From positions 49,903 to 113,902 of the forward strand of contig JBBRYF010000009.1 of assembly GCA_038237925.1 (NCBI GenBank): a DNA stretch of 64,000 nt, written 5' to 3'. Position 1 is the stretch's first letter, and each line of letters begins with the position of its first letter. Under the pieces are notes generated by a model. That model did not search any database. It saw only the letters and a program-made list of their open reading frames with translations, and was not told the DNA's origin. Below, in pieces: positions 31,537 to 41,100 of this stretch. This stretch comes from AC-32 sp038237925. GTDB lineage: Bacteria > Actinomycetota > Thermoleophilia > Gaiellales > Gaiellaceae. The translations under genes and the position numbers were made by a program.

Positions 31537-31632
31537 GCGCGCCCTCTTTCCGGTGAACCGGCGGACGAAACTCGAGGAGCGCGCTCTCCCACTCGCCGGC
31601 AACTACATGGACGTGCTCGAACGGAGCGGCGG

Positions 31633-31652
31633 ACTGGCGCGGAAACTGGCGC
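31633..31652 (+). repeat. two ACTGGCGC sites, right island end
   Basis: ACTGGCGC starts at 31633 and 31645, 12 bases apart, 39 bases inside the right attachment repeat. The second is followed by ATCG exactly as at the left end (21311). Probable integrase or excisionase sites. Confidence 0.65.
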
Positions 31653-31690
31653 ATCGAGCGGCTAAACCGCCTGGTTGAACGGAATCCTCC

Positions 31691-31753
31691 CGGTCTCGAA
31701 AACCGTTTCGGGCGGTTTCGTCCGACGAGGGTTCAAATCCCTCCCCCTCCGCT
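31691..31753 (+). repeat. right attachment repeat (63 bp), tRNA-Ser 3' fragment
   Basis: Identical to 21136-21198. The tRNA 5' part is missing here, so this is the displaced end of the original tRNA gene followed by host sequence. Confidence 0.95.
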
Positions 31754-31760
31754 TCGTAGC

Positions 31761-31790
31761 CTGAATCCCGCTCGGCCGAGCGGGATTCAG
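31761..31790 (+). terminator. perfect 30 bp palindrome, original tRNA-Ser terminator
   Basis: CTGAATCCCGCTCGG and its exact complement CCGAGCGGGATTCAG form a 15 bp stem directly after the right attachment repeat. It is in the position the host tRNA-Ser(CGA) terminator had before integration. Confidence 0.8.
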
Positions 31791-31831
31791 CGGTTCCTCG
31801 TAGGGTTGCCTCAACCGACCAGGAGGCTCTC

Positions 31832-32116
31832 ATGGCGCTCGCGCGCGTGGTGACGTTCGACGGTGTCGACAAGGACCGGATCGCTCGGCTGCAGAGCGAG
31901 ATTTCGGGAGGCCAGCCGCCCGAGGGATTGAACGCGAAGGAGATCATCGTCCTGCACGATCCCGAGGCCGAGAAGTCGATGGCGATCGTGTTCTTCGACA
32001 GCGAGGACGACTACCGCAAGGGCGACGAGATCCTCGGCGGGATGCCGTCCGGCGAGACGCCGGGCCAGCGGACGTCCGTCACGCGGTACGACGTCGCGAT
32101 CCGCGAGACGATGTAG
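31832..32116 (+). CDS. small alpha/beta-barrel-like (ABM-type) protein
   Basis: The 94-residue protein (MALARVVTFDGVDKDRIARL, KEIIVLHDPEAEKSMAIVFF then DSEDDYRKGDEIL) has the strand-helix pattern of dimeric alpha/beta-barrel ABM-like domains found in small monooxygenase-like proteins. AGGAGG sits just before ATG 31832. The catalytic role is not shown. It lies directly right of the island, so it is probably the ancestral neighbour of tRNA-Ser(CGA). Confidence 0.75.
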   Translation: MALARVVTFDGVDKDRIARLQSEISGGQPPEGLNAKEIIVLHDPEAEKSMAIVFFDSEDDYRKGDEILGGMPSGETPGQRTSVTRYDVAIRETM

Positions 32117-32155
32117 GCGGGCGCCTCTCCGGCGCGCGGTACGCTGCCGCGGCCT

Positions 32156-32244
32156 GGAGAGGTGTCCGAGCGGTCTAAGGAGCGCGACTGGAAATCGCGT
32201 ATGGGCTGAAAGGTCCATCGCGGGTTCAAATCCCGCCCTCTCCG
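32156..32244 (+). tRNA. tRNA-Ser (anticodon GGA)
   Basis: Acceptor GGAGAGG pairs with CCTCTCC, discriminator G, anticodon loop CTGGAAA (GGA, reads UCC/UCU), long variable arm, T-loop GGTTCAAATCC. Confidence 0.95.
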
Positions 32245-32251
32245 CTCACGA

Positions 32252-32302
32252 GGCGTCGCTTGCGACGCCGTTGAAGAGGCCGTGCCGGTTTCCGGCACGG
32301 CC
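32252..32302 (+). terminator. two consecutive hairpins after tRNA-Ser(GGA)
   Basis: GGCGTCGC-TT-GCGACGCC (32252-32269) is followed by GGCCGTGCCGG-TTT-CCGGCACGGCC (32278-32302). Both stems are perfect; together they separate the tRNA from the LigD polymerase gene. Confidence 0.75.
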
Positions 32303-32347
32303 GCCTGGAGCGGGCCCTGGCGACCGGGCCCCTTTCATACTCCCGGG

Positions 32348-33301
32348 ATGAAAATCGGGCGGCATGAGGTCGCGATCACCAATCCGGACAAGGTCTTCTT
32401 TCCCGGGCCGGGCCTGACGAAGGGCGACCTCGTCGCGTACTACCTCGGGGTCGCCGACGCGGTGCTACACCACCTACGGCGGCGGCTGTTCCACATGAAG
32501 CGCTATCCGAACGGCGTCGAGGCGGACTTCTTCCACCAGAAGCGCGTGCCGCCGCACCCGGACTACGTCGGCGAGCAGTTCGTCCAGTTTCCGAGCGGCC
32601 ACTCGACAGTCTTCGCCGTGGTCGACAACGCGGCGGCGCTCGCCTGGGTGGTCAACCTCGCCTGCATCGAGCTGCACACCTGGCACTCGCGCATCGACGA
32701 CATCGAGCGGCCGGACTACCTGCTGATCGACCTCGACCCGAGCGAGGGCAACCCGTGGGCGTTCGTCCGCGAGATCGCGCTCGTCGTGAAGGAGGTGATG
32801 GACGAGCTCGGGCTCGCCTCGTATCCGAAGACCTCGGGCGCGACCGGGTTGCACATCCTCGCGCCGATCAGGCCTGAGCTTCCGTTCCCGGAGGTGCGGC
32901 GGTTCGCGAAGGCGCTCGCGGAGGAGGTCGAGCGGCGGGTCGGCGACCAGGACGTCGCGACGACGACCTGGCGCGTTGCCGATCGGCGCGGGGTCTTCGT
33001 CGACTTCGGCCAGAACGCGCGCGACCGGACGATCGCGTGCGCCTACTCCGTCCGGCCGACTTCGGACGCGAGGGTCTCCACGCCGCTGCGCTGGGACGAG
33101 GTGGCGCGCTCCGACCCGTCGAAGTTCACGGTCAAGACGATGCCCAAGCGGGTCGAGAAGGTCGGCGACCTGACAGCGGGGATGTGGCGGCGGAAGGTGA
33201 GCTTGCTGCCGAGGTTCGAGCAGCTCGGCCTGCTGCCCGGCGATCCGTCGATCGTGGCGCCCAAGCGCAGCGGCCGCGTGCAGCGGTGGGAGGGCGGCTA
33301 A
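32348..33301 (+). CDS. non-homologous end-joining polymerase/primase (LigD polymerase domain)
   Basis: The 317-residue protein matches the LigD polymerase (archaeo-eukaryotic primase) domain as a stand-alone gene: ITNPDKVFFPGPGLTKGDL, FHMKRYPNGV, LLIDLDPSEGN with the two metal-binding Asp, LGLASYPKTSGATGLHILAP and TPLRWDEV. It adds nucleotides or ribonucleotides at double-strand breaks during end joining. I chose ATG 32348 rather than 32282. It is convergent with a separate DNA ligase gene; no ku gene occurs in this window. Confidence 0.9.
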   Translation: MKIGRHEVAITNPDKVFFPGPGLTKGDLVAYYLGVADAVLHHLRRRLFHMKRYPNGVEADFFHQKRVPPHPDYVGEQFVQFPSGHSTVFAVVDNAAALAWVVNLACIELHTWHSRIDDIERPDYLLIDLDPSEGNPWAFVREIALVVKEVMDELGLASYPKTSGATGLHILAPIRPELPFPEVRRFAKALAEEVERRVGDQDVATTTWRVADRRGVFVDFGQNARDRTIACAYSVRPTSDARVSTPLRWDEVARSDPSKFTVKTMPKRVEKVGDLTAGMWRRKVSLLPRFEQLGLLPGDPSIVAPKRSGRVQRWEGG

Positions 33302-33330
33302 TCGCGTCCGCGGCGGCGGGGGTAGAAGAG

Positions 33331-33452
33331 CCATGGCCCAGGGACAGTCCCTCGGCCGTGGCCGGGAAATGATTCGGCCGGGATGGTTTGGCGAAATGAC
33401 TCGCGTTGGGCTCGGAACGGACGAGGCCCAGGGACTGTCCCTAGGGCATGGC
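33331..33452. repeat. imperfect inverted repeat with two AGGGACNGTCCCT cores
   Basis: AGGGACAGTCCCT (33340-33352) and AGGGACTGTCCCT (33430-33442) are each palindromic and flanked by matching CCATGGCCC and GGGCATGGCC arms. The whole interval can fold as a long hairpin between the convergent polymerase and ligase genes. It resembles a miniature mobile repeat and could also terminate both transcripts. Confidence 0.65.
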
Positions 33453-33469
33453 CCCTTAGGGGCGTGCGG

Positions 33470-34495
33470 CTACGAGGCTCCGAGCAACTTGTCCACCGTC
33501 GGATCGCCGCGGCGCCGCTTTGGGCGCACTTGGTCCCAGGTGCACTGGTCCGGGTCCTTGTCCGGCCGGAAGCGGATGAACTTCGTCCCGTGGCGGAAGC
33601 GGTTGCCTTCGAGCTTGTCGAAGCGAACCTCGCAGACGAGCTCCGGCCGCACGGGGTTCCAGTCAAGCTCCTTGCCGCGCGACCAGCGGCTCTGGCCGCC
33701 CGGGATCCGCTTGTCGCTGAGCTTTCCGGGCGCAAGCATCTTCGGCAGCGCCTCCTCGAGCTCGCGGCGCACGGGCGCAGGGAACCCCGAGCAGTGCCCG
33801 ACGAAGTCGAGCGAGCCGTCGTCCGCATAGAGGCCGAGCAGCAGGGTCGAGATTCGCCCGTCGGCCTTGTCGCTCCAGCGGAAGCCGACGATCACGCAGT
33901 CGGCGGTCTTGTACGGCTTCACCTTCACGACCCCGTCGCGCGAGCCTGGGAGGTAGGGCACGCCTAGCCGCTTCGCGATCACCCCGTCGAGGCCGGCCTG
34001 CTCGAGCCGCTCGAGCCACTTGGCCGCCTGCTTCGGGTCGCGTGTCGCCGGCGAGAGCCGGAACTTCGACGCCTTCCGCTCGAGCTCGCGGCGCCGCTTC
34101 TCGAGCGGCAGCTCATGCACCCGCGCTCCCTTCCAGACGAGCAGGTCGAAGGCGACGTAGTCCGCAGGAATCTCTGCCGACAGCCGCTTGATCCGGCTCT
34201 CCGCGGGATGCAGCCGCAGCTGCAGCTGGTCGAACTCGAGCTTGCCCTCGCGCGAGATGATGATCTCCCCATCGAGTGCGGACTCCGACGGGAGGAGCGC
34301 CCCAACCTCTGCGAGCTCGGGGAAATAGCGCAGCAGCGGGCGGCCGTTGCGCGACCAGAGCCGCAGCCCCCCACCGAGGTTCTCGAGCACACCGCGGAAG
34401 CCGTCCCACTTCGGCTCGTACTGCCACTCGCCTTGCGGCAGCCCGTCGACGAGCTCGGCCTCCATCGGCGGGAACGGGAGGTTTCGAGGCGGCAT
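33470..34495 (-). CDS. ATP-dependent DNA ligase (LigC/LigD ligase-type)
   Basis: The 341-residue ligase carries the nucleotidyltransferase motifs: motif I YEPKWDGFRG with the AMP-accepting Lys, motif III LDGEIII, motif IIIa YVAFDLL, motif IV DGVIAKRL and motif V VVKVKPYKTADCVIVG. The C-terminal OB-fold has LGHCSGF-like features (FVGHCSGF) and RSGKELDW-like WSRGKELDWN. I start at ATG 34495 because this removes the overlap with the divergent ATG at 34515 and gives MPPRNLPFPPMEAEL, a common start of LigC. It probably works with the neighbouring polymerase in end joining. Confidence 0.9.
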   Translation of the reverse strand: MPPRNLPFPPMEAELVDGLPQGEWQYEPKWDGFRGVLENLGGGLRLWSRNGRPLLRYFPELAEVGALLPSESALDGEIIISREGKLEFDQLQLRLHPAESRIKRLSAEIPADYVAFDLLVWKGARVHELPLEKRRRELERKASKFRLSPATRDPKQAAKWLERLEQAGLDGVIAKRLGVPYLPGSRDGVVKVKPYKTADCVIVGFRWSDKADGRISTLLLGLYADDGSLDFVGHCSGFPAPVRRELEEALPKMLAPGKLSDKRIPGGQSRWSRGKELDWNPVRPELVCEVRFDKLEGNRFRHGTKFIRFRPDKDPDQCTWDQVRPKRRRGDPTVDKLLGAS

Positions 34496-34514
34496 CCGGG
34501 GCAACGCTACCGCC

Positions 34515-34790
34515 ATGTCGCAGCTGGACGGTGTCTGGAACGTCAAGCGGCTCGGCGGCCTCCTGCCGCCACTCGTCGGCGTGCGCAAGCGGATCCATGG
34601 AACGAGTGGCGAGACCGCCGTAGGGCCGCTACCCGGGGTGCTGTTCGACGTGGTCGGGCTCGACCTGCACTACCGCACGCCGTTCCGCGGCTTCGTCGAC
34701 GAGCTTGCGCCCGACGGCGACCGCTACCTGGGCCGCGCGACGTTCCGCGGGCGCACCTTCGGGCGATTCGCGTTGGAACGAGCGCACTAA
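34515..34790 (+). CDS. conserved small protein, possible lipocalin-like fold
   Basis: The 91-residue protein MSQLDGVWNVKRLGGLLPPL continues with KRIHGTSGETAVGPLPGVLF, DVVGLDLHYRTPFRG and GRATFRGRTFGRF. A starting GVW and alternating strand pattern suggest a small beta-barrel, but the family is not identified. It is divergent from the ligase, separated by only about 20 bases, so promoters would overlap coding sequence. Confidence 0.6.
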   Translation: MSQLDGVWNVKRLGGLLPPLVGVRKRIHGTSGETAVGPLPGVLFDVVGLDLHYRTPFRGFVDELAPDGDRYLGRATFRGRTFGRFALERAH

Positions 34791-34800
34791 GCTCCAACCC

Positions 34801-36033
<1,233 letters not shown>

Positions 36034-36132
36034 CGACCCAGGGCTTGAATTCGTCGGGCCTAACGAGTAAGAACCGGGGTGCGGCCAAGCCGCCGCAGTT
36101 GCCGTCAGCACACAGGGGGTCGGGGATGAAGT

Positions 36133-38004
36133 TTGTCGAAGCAGTTCGCGCCGAATATGCCGGCGACGACTCTGAACTTCAGCGGCATCGCCTCTCCGGG
36201 CGTCAGCTGCAACTGCTACCCGCCTGACACCAACGGTGAGGTGGGCGCCACCCAGTACGTCCAGATGGTCAACGAGGGCTTCCAGGTCTTCGACAAGACC
36301 ACCGGCACGTCCGTGCTCGGTCCCGTCGGGATCACGACCGTCTGGAGTGGCTTCGGCGGCGTCTGCCAGACGGCCGGCGACGGCGACCCGGTCTTGCTCT
36401 ACGATCAGCTCGCGAGCCGCTGGCTGATCTCGCAGTTCGCCGGCTCCGGCGTGCCCACCGACGAGTGCATCGCGGTCTCGACGTCGAGCGACGCGACCGG
36501 CACGTGGAACCGCTACGACTTCCACCTCGGCACGGACTTCTTCGACTACCCGCACCTCGGGGTCTGGCCGGACGCGTACTACATGAGCATGAACGTCTTC
36601 AACTCGGCCGGGACCGCGTTCCTGGGGCCGCAGCCCTTCGCGTTCGACCGGGCAGCGATGCTGGCCGGCGCGCCGGCGACGTTCGTGACGACTCGCAACA
36701 CCGCGGTGTTCAACAGCGCGAACGACGCGATCCTGCCTGCCGACCTCGACGGCTCCAACCAGCCCGCGAGCGGAGCTCCGGAGCCGTTCCTGATGTCGGG
36801 CCAGGCCGCGACCTGGAAGCTCTGGCGCTTCCACGTCGACTTCGGAACGCCGGCGAACTCGACCTTCACGCTCGGCGGCAACCTGACGCCGGCCGCTTAC
36901 ACCGCGCTCTGCCCGACGTCGCGCAGCTGCGTGCCGCAGCCGAGCACGACCGTCAAGCTCGACGGTCTCGGCGATCGGGGCATGTTCCGGCTCGCCTACC
37001 GCAAGTTCGGCGATGGCCACGAGGCGTTGGTCGGTAACCAGGCTGTCTCTTCCGGTGGCGTCGCAGGCATTCGGTGGTACGAGATCGACAATGCGACCTC
37101 AGGAGCGCCGGGCTTCGTGCAACAGAGCACGTACCAGCCTGACACGACCTGGCGCTGGATGGGCAGTGCGGCGATGGACGGAAGCGGCGACCTCGCGCTC
37201 GGGTTCAGCGCCTCGAGCTCGACCACGTTCCCGTCGATCCGCTACACGGGACGGCTCGCTGGCGATCCGGCGAACACGCTCTCGCAGGGCGAGTCGACGA
37301 TCATCGCCGGCGCAGGCAGCCAGACCGGATCCGCGAACCGCTGGGGCGACTACAGCGACCTGACCGTCGACCCCGTCGACGACTGCACGTTCTGGTACAC
37401 GACCGAGTACTACACCGCGACGGCAACTATCAACTGGCACACACGGATCGCCAACTTCGCGTTCCCTTCCTGCGGTTCGGCGCCGCCGCCGCCTCCGCCT
37501 CCGCCTCCTCCTCCGCCGCCCCCGCCGCCGCCGCCTCCGCCGACGTTGTGGACGCTGACGGTGACGAAGAGCGGTCGAGGCACGGGGACCGTCACGAGCT
37601 CGCCTCCCGGCATCGCCTGCGGCGCTACGTGCACGGCGAGCTTCGCGGACGGCACGACGGTGACGCTGACGGCGGCGGCTGGGACGAGGACGCGCTTCGC
37701 CGGATGGTCGGGCGACTGCTCCGGCACCGGCGCGTGTGTTCTCTCGATGACCGCGAACCACTCCGTCACCGCGACCTTCGGCAAGTCGCCGAAGCTGCCG
37801 CAGTGCGTCGTCCCGAAGGTCGTCGGGCTATCCCTCGTGAAGGCCAGGGCCAGCCTCGTCAGGGCCAACTGCGCGACCAGGGCCCCGCGGGTCGTCTCCG
37901 GAGGCAAGGCGGGGACGGTCATAAGGCAGTCTCCGAGAGCCGGGCAGAAGCTCAGGCGCGGCGCCAGGGTCAAGCTGACCCTCGGCAGGGCTTCCCACGA
38001 CTAG
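36133..38004 (+). CDS. surface-type propeller/PASTA protein lacking a signal peptide (5'-truncated paralog)
   Basis: The 623-residue reading starts at TTG 36133 and is very close to the next gene over its first 440 residues: PPDTNGEVGATQYVQMVNEG, DFFDYPHLGVWPDAYYMSMN, YRKFGDGHEALVGNQ, NRWGDYSDLTVDPVDD. A poly-proline linker of about 20 residues, a bacterial repeat domain (WSGDCSGTGACVLSMTANHS) and a C-terminal PASTA domain (VVPKVVGLSLVKARASL) follow. The 115-residue N-terminus with the signal peptide present in the paralog is missing. An ATG at 36126 after GGGGG is out of frame by one; deleting one T in the run at 36132-36134 would join it. Either an N-terminally deleted gene or one with an indel. 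Confidence 0.75.
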   Translation: MSKQFAPNMPATTLNFSGIASPGVSCNCYPPDTNGEVGATQYVQMVNEGFQVFDKTTGTSVLGPVGITTVWSGFGGVCQTAGDGDPVLLYDQLASRWLISQFAGSGVPTDECIAVSTSSDATGTWNRYDFHLGTDFFDYPHLGVWPDAYYMSMNVFNSAGTAFLGPQPFAFDRAAMLAGAPATFVTTRNTAVFNSANDAILPADLDGSNQPASGAPEPFLMSGQAATWKLWRFHVDFGTPANSTFTLGGNLTPAAYTALCPTSRSCVPQPSTTVKLDGLGDRGMFRLAYRKFGDGHEALVGNQAVSSGGVAGIRWYEIDNATSGAPGFVQQSTYQPDTTWRWMGSAAMDGSGDLALGFSASSSTTFPSIRYTGRLAGDPANTLSQGESTIIAGAGSQTGSANRWGDYSDLTVDPVDDCTFWYTTEYYTATATINWHTRIANFAFPSCGSAPPPPPPPPPPPPPPPPPPPPTLWTLTVTKSGRGTGTVTSSPPGIACGATCTASFADGTTVTLTAAAGTRTRFAGWSGDCSGTGACVLSMTANHSVTATFGKSPKLPQCVVPKVVGLSLVKARASLVRANCATRAPRVVSGGKAGTVIRQSPRAGQKLRRGARVKLTLGRASHD

Positions 38005-38173
38005 GTCGGGCGGCCTCTTGCGCGTGCCTTGCCGGGGCTCGACCCTCCGGCAAGGCACACAGCTTCATGCGAATCAGCCGTTCCTTTCGCGAGGGAAGAA
38101 GGGTCGTTTCTCCGCCGTCCAGTGGACGGGGCGGCTCCCGTATGCCCGACAGGTGAGAGAGGGGAACGGGTAA

Positions 38174-41100
38174 ATGCACGTTTTTGGGCGTCGGATTCGC
38201 GCGCTGGCGCGCAGGCGCGCGGTTGTCGTTGTCGGGGTGTTCGCGATCGTCGCGCTGTCGGTGGGTGCCGGCGTGGTGCTCGCAGGCGCGTCGACGAGTC
38301 AGATCAGCGTGCACGTCAGCGGCCCGCTGCCGCGTGAGCCGATCGCACTCCACGGCGGTGCCGGCAAGCAGGTGACCGTCGGCCACTCGCTGAAGAACGA
38401 CGTCTCGCCCGCGCTCCGCACCATCCGCGCCAAGCCGCTCCGCGGCCACCCGGACATGGAGGCGAGCCCGAACCCGCGCGCTGTCTCGCTGCACAAGGAC
38501 GGAATCGACACCGTCCGTCAAGCCAAGCAGTTCGCCCCGAACATGCCCGCGACGACGCTCAACTTCGACGGGATCGTCTTCCCTGGAGTCAGCTGCAACT
38601 GCGCCCCGCCGGACACGAACGGTGAGGTCGGCGCGACCCAGTACCTCCAGATCGTCAACGAGGGCTTCCAGGTCTTCAACAAGAGCACGGGCGCGTCGGT
38701 GTACGGCCCGGCTGGGATCACGACTCTCTGGAGCGGTTTCAGCGGCGTCTGCGAGAACAACGGCGACGGCGACCCGGTCGTGCTCTACGATCAGCTCGCG
38801 AGCCGCTGGCTGATCTCGCAGTTCGCCGGCACGAGCGTGCCCACCGACGAGTGCATCGCGGTCTCGACGTCGAGCGACGCGACCGGCACCTGGAACCGCT
38901 ACGACTTCCACCTCGGCACGGACTTCTTCGACTACCCGCACCTCGGGGTCTGGCCGGACGCCTACTACATGAGCATGAACGTCTTCAACTCGGCCGGGAC
39001 CGCGTTCCTCGGACCGCAGCCCTTCGCGTTCAACCGCGCGGCGATGCTCGCCGGTACGGCAGCGACCTTCATCACGACACGCGACACCTCGGTCTACAGC
39101 AGCACGAACGACGCGCTGTTGCCGGCTGACCTCGACGGCTCGATCTCGCCGACGGCGGGCGCGCCGGCTCCGTTCCTGATGTCGGGGACGAGCGGGACCT
39201 GGAAGCTCTGGCGCTTCCACGTCGACTTCGGAACGCCGGCGAGCTCGACCTTCACGCTCGGCGGCAACCTGACGCCCGCGGCATACACCGAGCTGTGCCC
39301 GACCACACGGGCCTGCGTGCCTCAGCTGGGTGAAGCTGCGAGCTCGAACCTCGACGCGATCGGCGATCGCGGTATGTTCCGGCTCGCCTACCGCAAGTTC
39401 GGCGACGGGCACGAAGCCCTCGTCGGCAACCAGACCGTCTCCTCGAATGGGGTCGCCGGGATCCGCTGGTACGAGATCGATCACGCGACCTCCGTCACGC
39501 CGGCGTTCACGCAGCAGAGCACCTACCAGCCCGACACGAGCTGGCGCTGGATGGGCAGCGCGGCGATGGACGGAGGCGGCGACCTCGCGCTCGGCTTCAG
39601 CGTCTCGAGCGCGACGATCAGCCCGCAGATCCACTACGCGGGCCGGCTGGCAGGAGACGCGATCAACACGCTCGCCCAGGGCGAGGGGACGCTGATCAAC
39701 GGCACCGGCAGCCAGACGGGCACAGGCAATCGCTGGGGCGACTACAGCGACCTGACCGTCGATCCCGTCGACGACTGCACCTTCTGGTACACGCAGGAGT
39801 ACTACGCCACGACGAGCCAGTCCAACTGGCGAACGCGCATCGGGAACTTCAAGTTCCCGACCTGCAACGGCACGAGTCCGTTCCTGACGATCACCAAGAC
39901 CGCCGACGCCGTGACCGTGGACAACGGCAGCCAGGCCGGCTTCACCGTCACCCTCGGCAATGCGGGGGCGAGCACGGCGACCGGGATCGCGGTCACTGAC
40001 AACCTGCCCTCGGGCCCCCACGTCGACTGGTCGGTCGACGCCGCCGGCTCGAGCTCGGGCTGGTCGATCGGCGGCTCGCCGCCGAGCGAGCACCTGGTCT
40101 ACACCCCGACAACGATGGCGGCAGCTGCCAGCACGCACGTGCACGTCGTGACCGGCACGACCGGCAGCACGTGCGGGTCGACGCTGTCGAACACGGCCTC
40201 GTTCACGAGCACGAACGGCGGCTCCAACAGCGCCTCTGCCTCGATCCAGGTTCTCGGGATGCTGACGACCTCGTTCAGCGAGAACTTCGACGGAGTCACC
40301 GCGCCCCCGCTGCCGGCGGGGTGGACTGCCGCGAATGCGAGCGGAGCATCGCCGCTCTGGACGACCTCGAGCTCCGGGCCGCCGGCGCCCGCCGCCGACT
40401 CGGCCCCGAACGCGGCCTTTGTCGACGATCCCGCGGCGGTCAGCGACAAGCGCCTGGACGCACCGTCGATCGCGGTTCCGGCGTCGGGAGCGGTGCTGAG
40501 CTTCCGGCAGACCCGCGATCTCGAGAGCACCTTCGACGGTGGCGTCCTCGAGATCTCGATCGAGGGCGGCGCCTTCCAGGACATCCTGGCCGCCGGCGGG
40601 ACGTTCGGGACGAACGGCTACAACGCCACCATCAACAGCAGCTTGCGGAACCCGATCGCCGGCCGCCAGGCCTGGAGCGGGACGACGAACGGTGCCTACG
40701 TGACGTCGACTGTCAACCTCCCCGCGGCGGCCGCCGGGCACAACGTGGTGCTCCGCTGGCGGATGGGAAGCGATGCGAGCGTTGCGAAGACCGGCTGGAG
40801 GATCGACAACGTGACAGTGACCTCGCGCACCTGTGCCGGGGCGCCTCCGCCGCCTCCCCCTCCGCCGCCGCCTCCGCCGCCTTCTCCTCCTCCTCCTCCT
40901 CCTCCTCCGGCGCGGACGCTGACGGTCACGAGGTCGGGGGCAGGCACGGGTACCGTCACCAGCTCGCCGAGCGGCATCAACTGCGGCGCGACGTGCACGG
41001 CGAGCTACTCGAACGGCACGTCTGTGACGCTGACGGCGACGCCGAGCGGCAGGTCCCGCTTCACGGGCTGGTCGGGCGACTGTTCCGGCAGGTCGACGTG

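Larger units (their letters stand above)
21136..31753 (+). mobile_element. 10.6 kb integrative island in tRNA-Ser(CGA)
   Basis: The element is bounded by a perfect 63 bp direct repeat of the tRNA 3' part, with a tyrosine integrase next to the right end. Modules: cargo with several broken genes (21339-27386), a leftward replication/control block (excisionase-like, RepA-like ATPase, small protein, XRE regulator; 27504-29307), and a rightward block (unknown DNA-associated protein plus integrase, 29441-31278). Helically phased ACTGGCGC sites occur inside both ends and in two internal modules. No conjugation genes are seen, so it is either mobilised in trans or passive. Many frameshifts suggest a partly decayed element. 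Confidence 0.92.

Noticed and set aside
37480..37545. CCG/CCT-rich short repeats as a possible CRISPR or satellite
   Set aside because: They encode the poly-proline linkers of the two surface proteins; no spacer structure.
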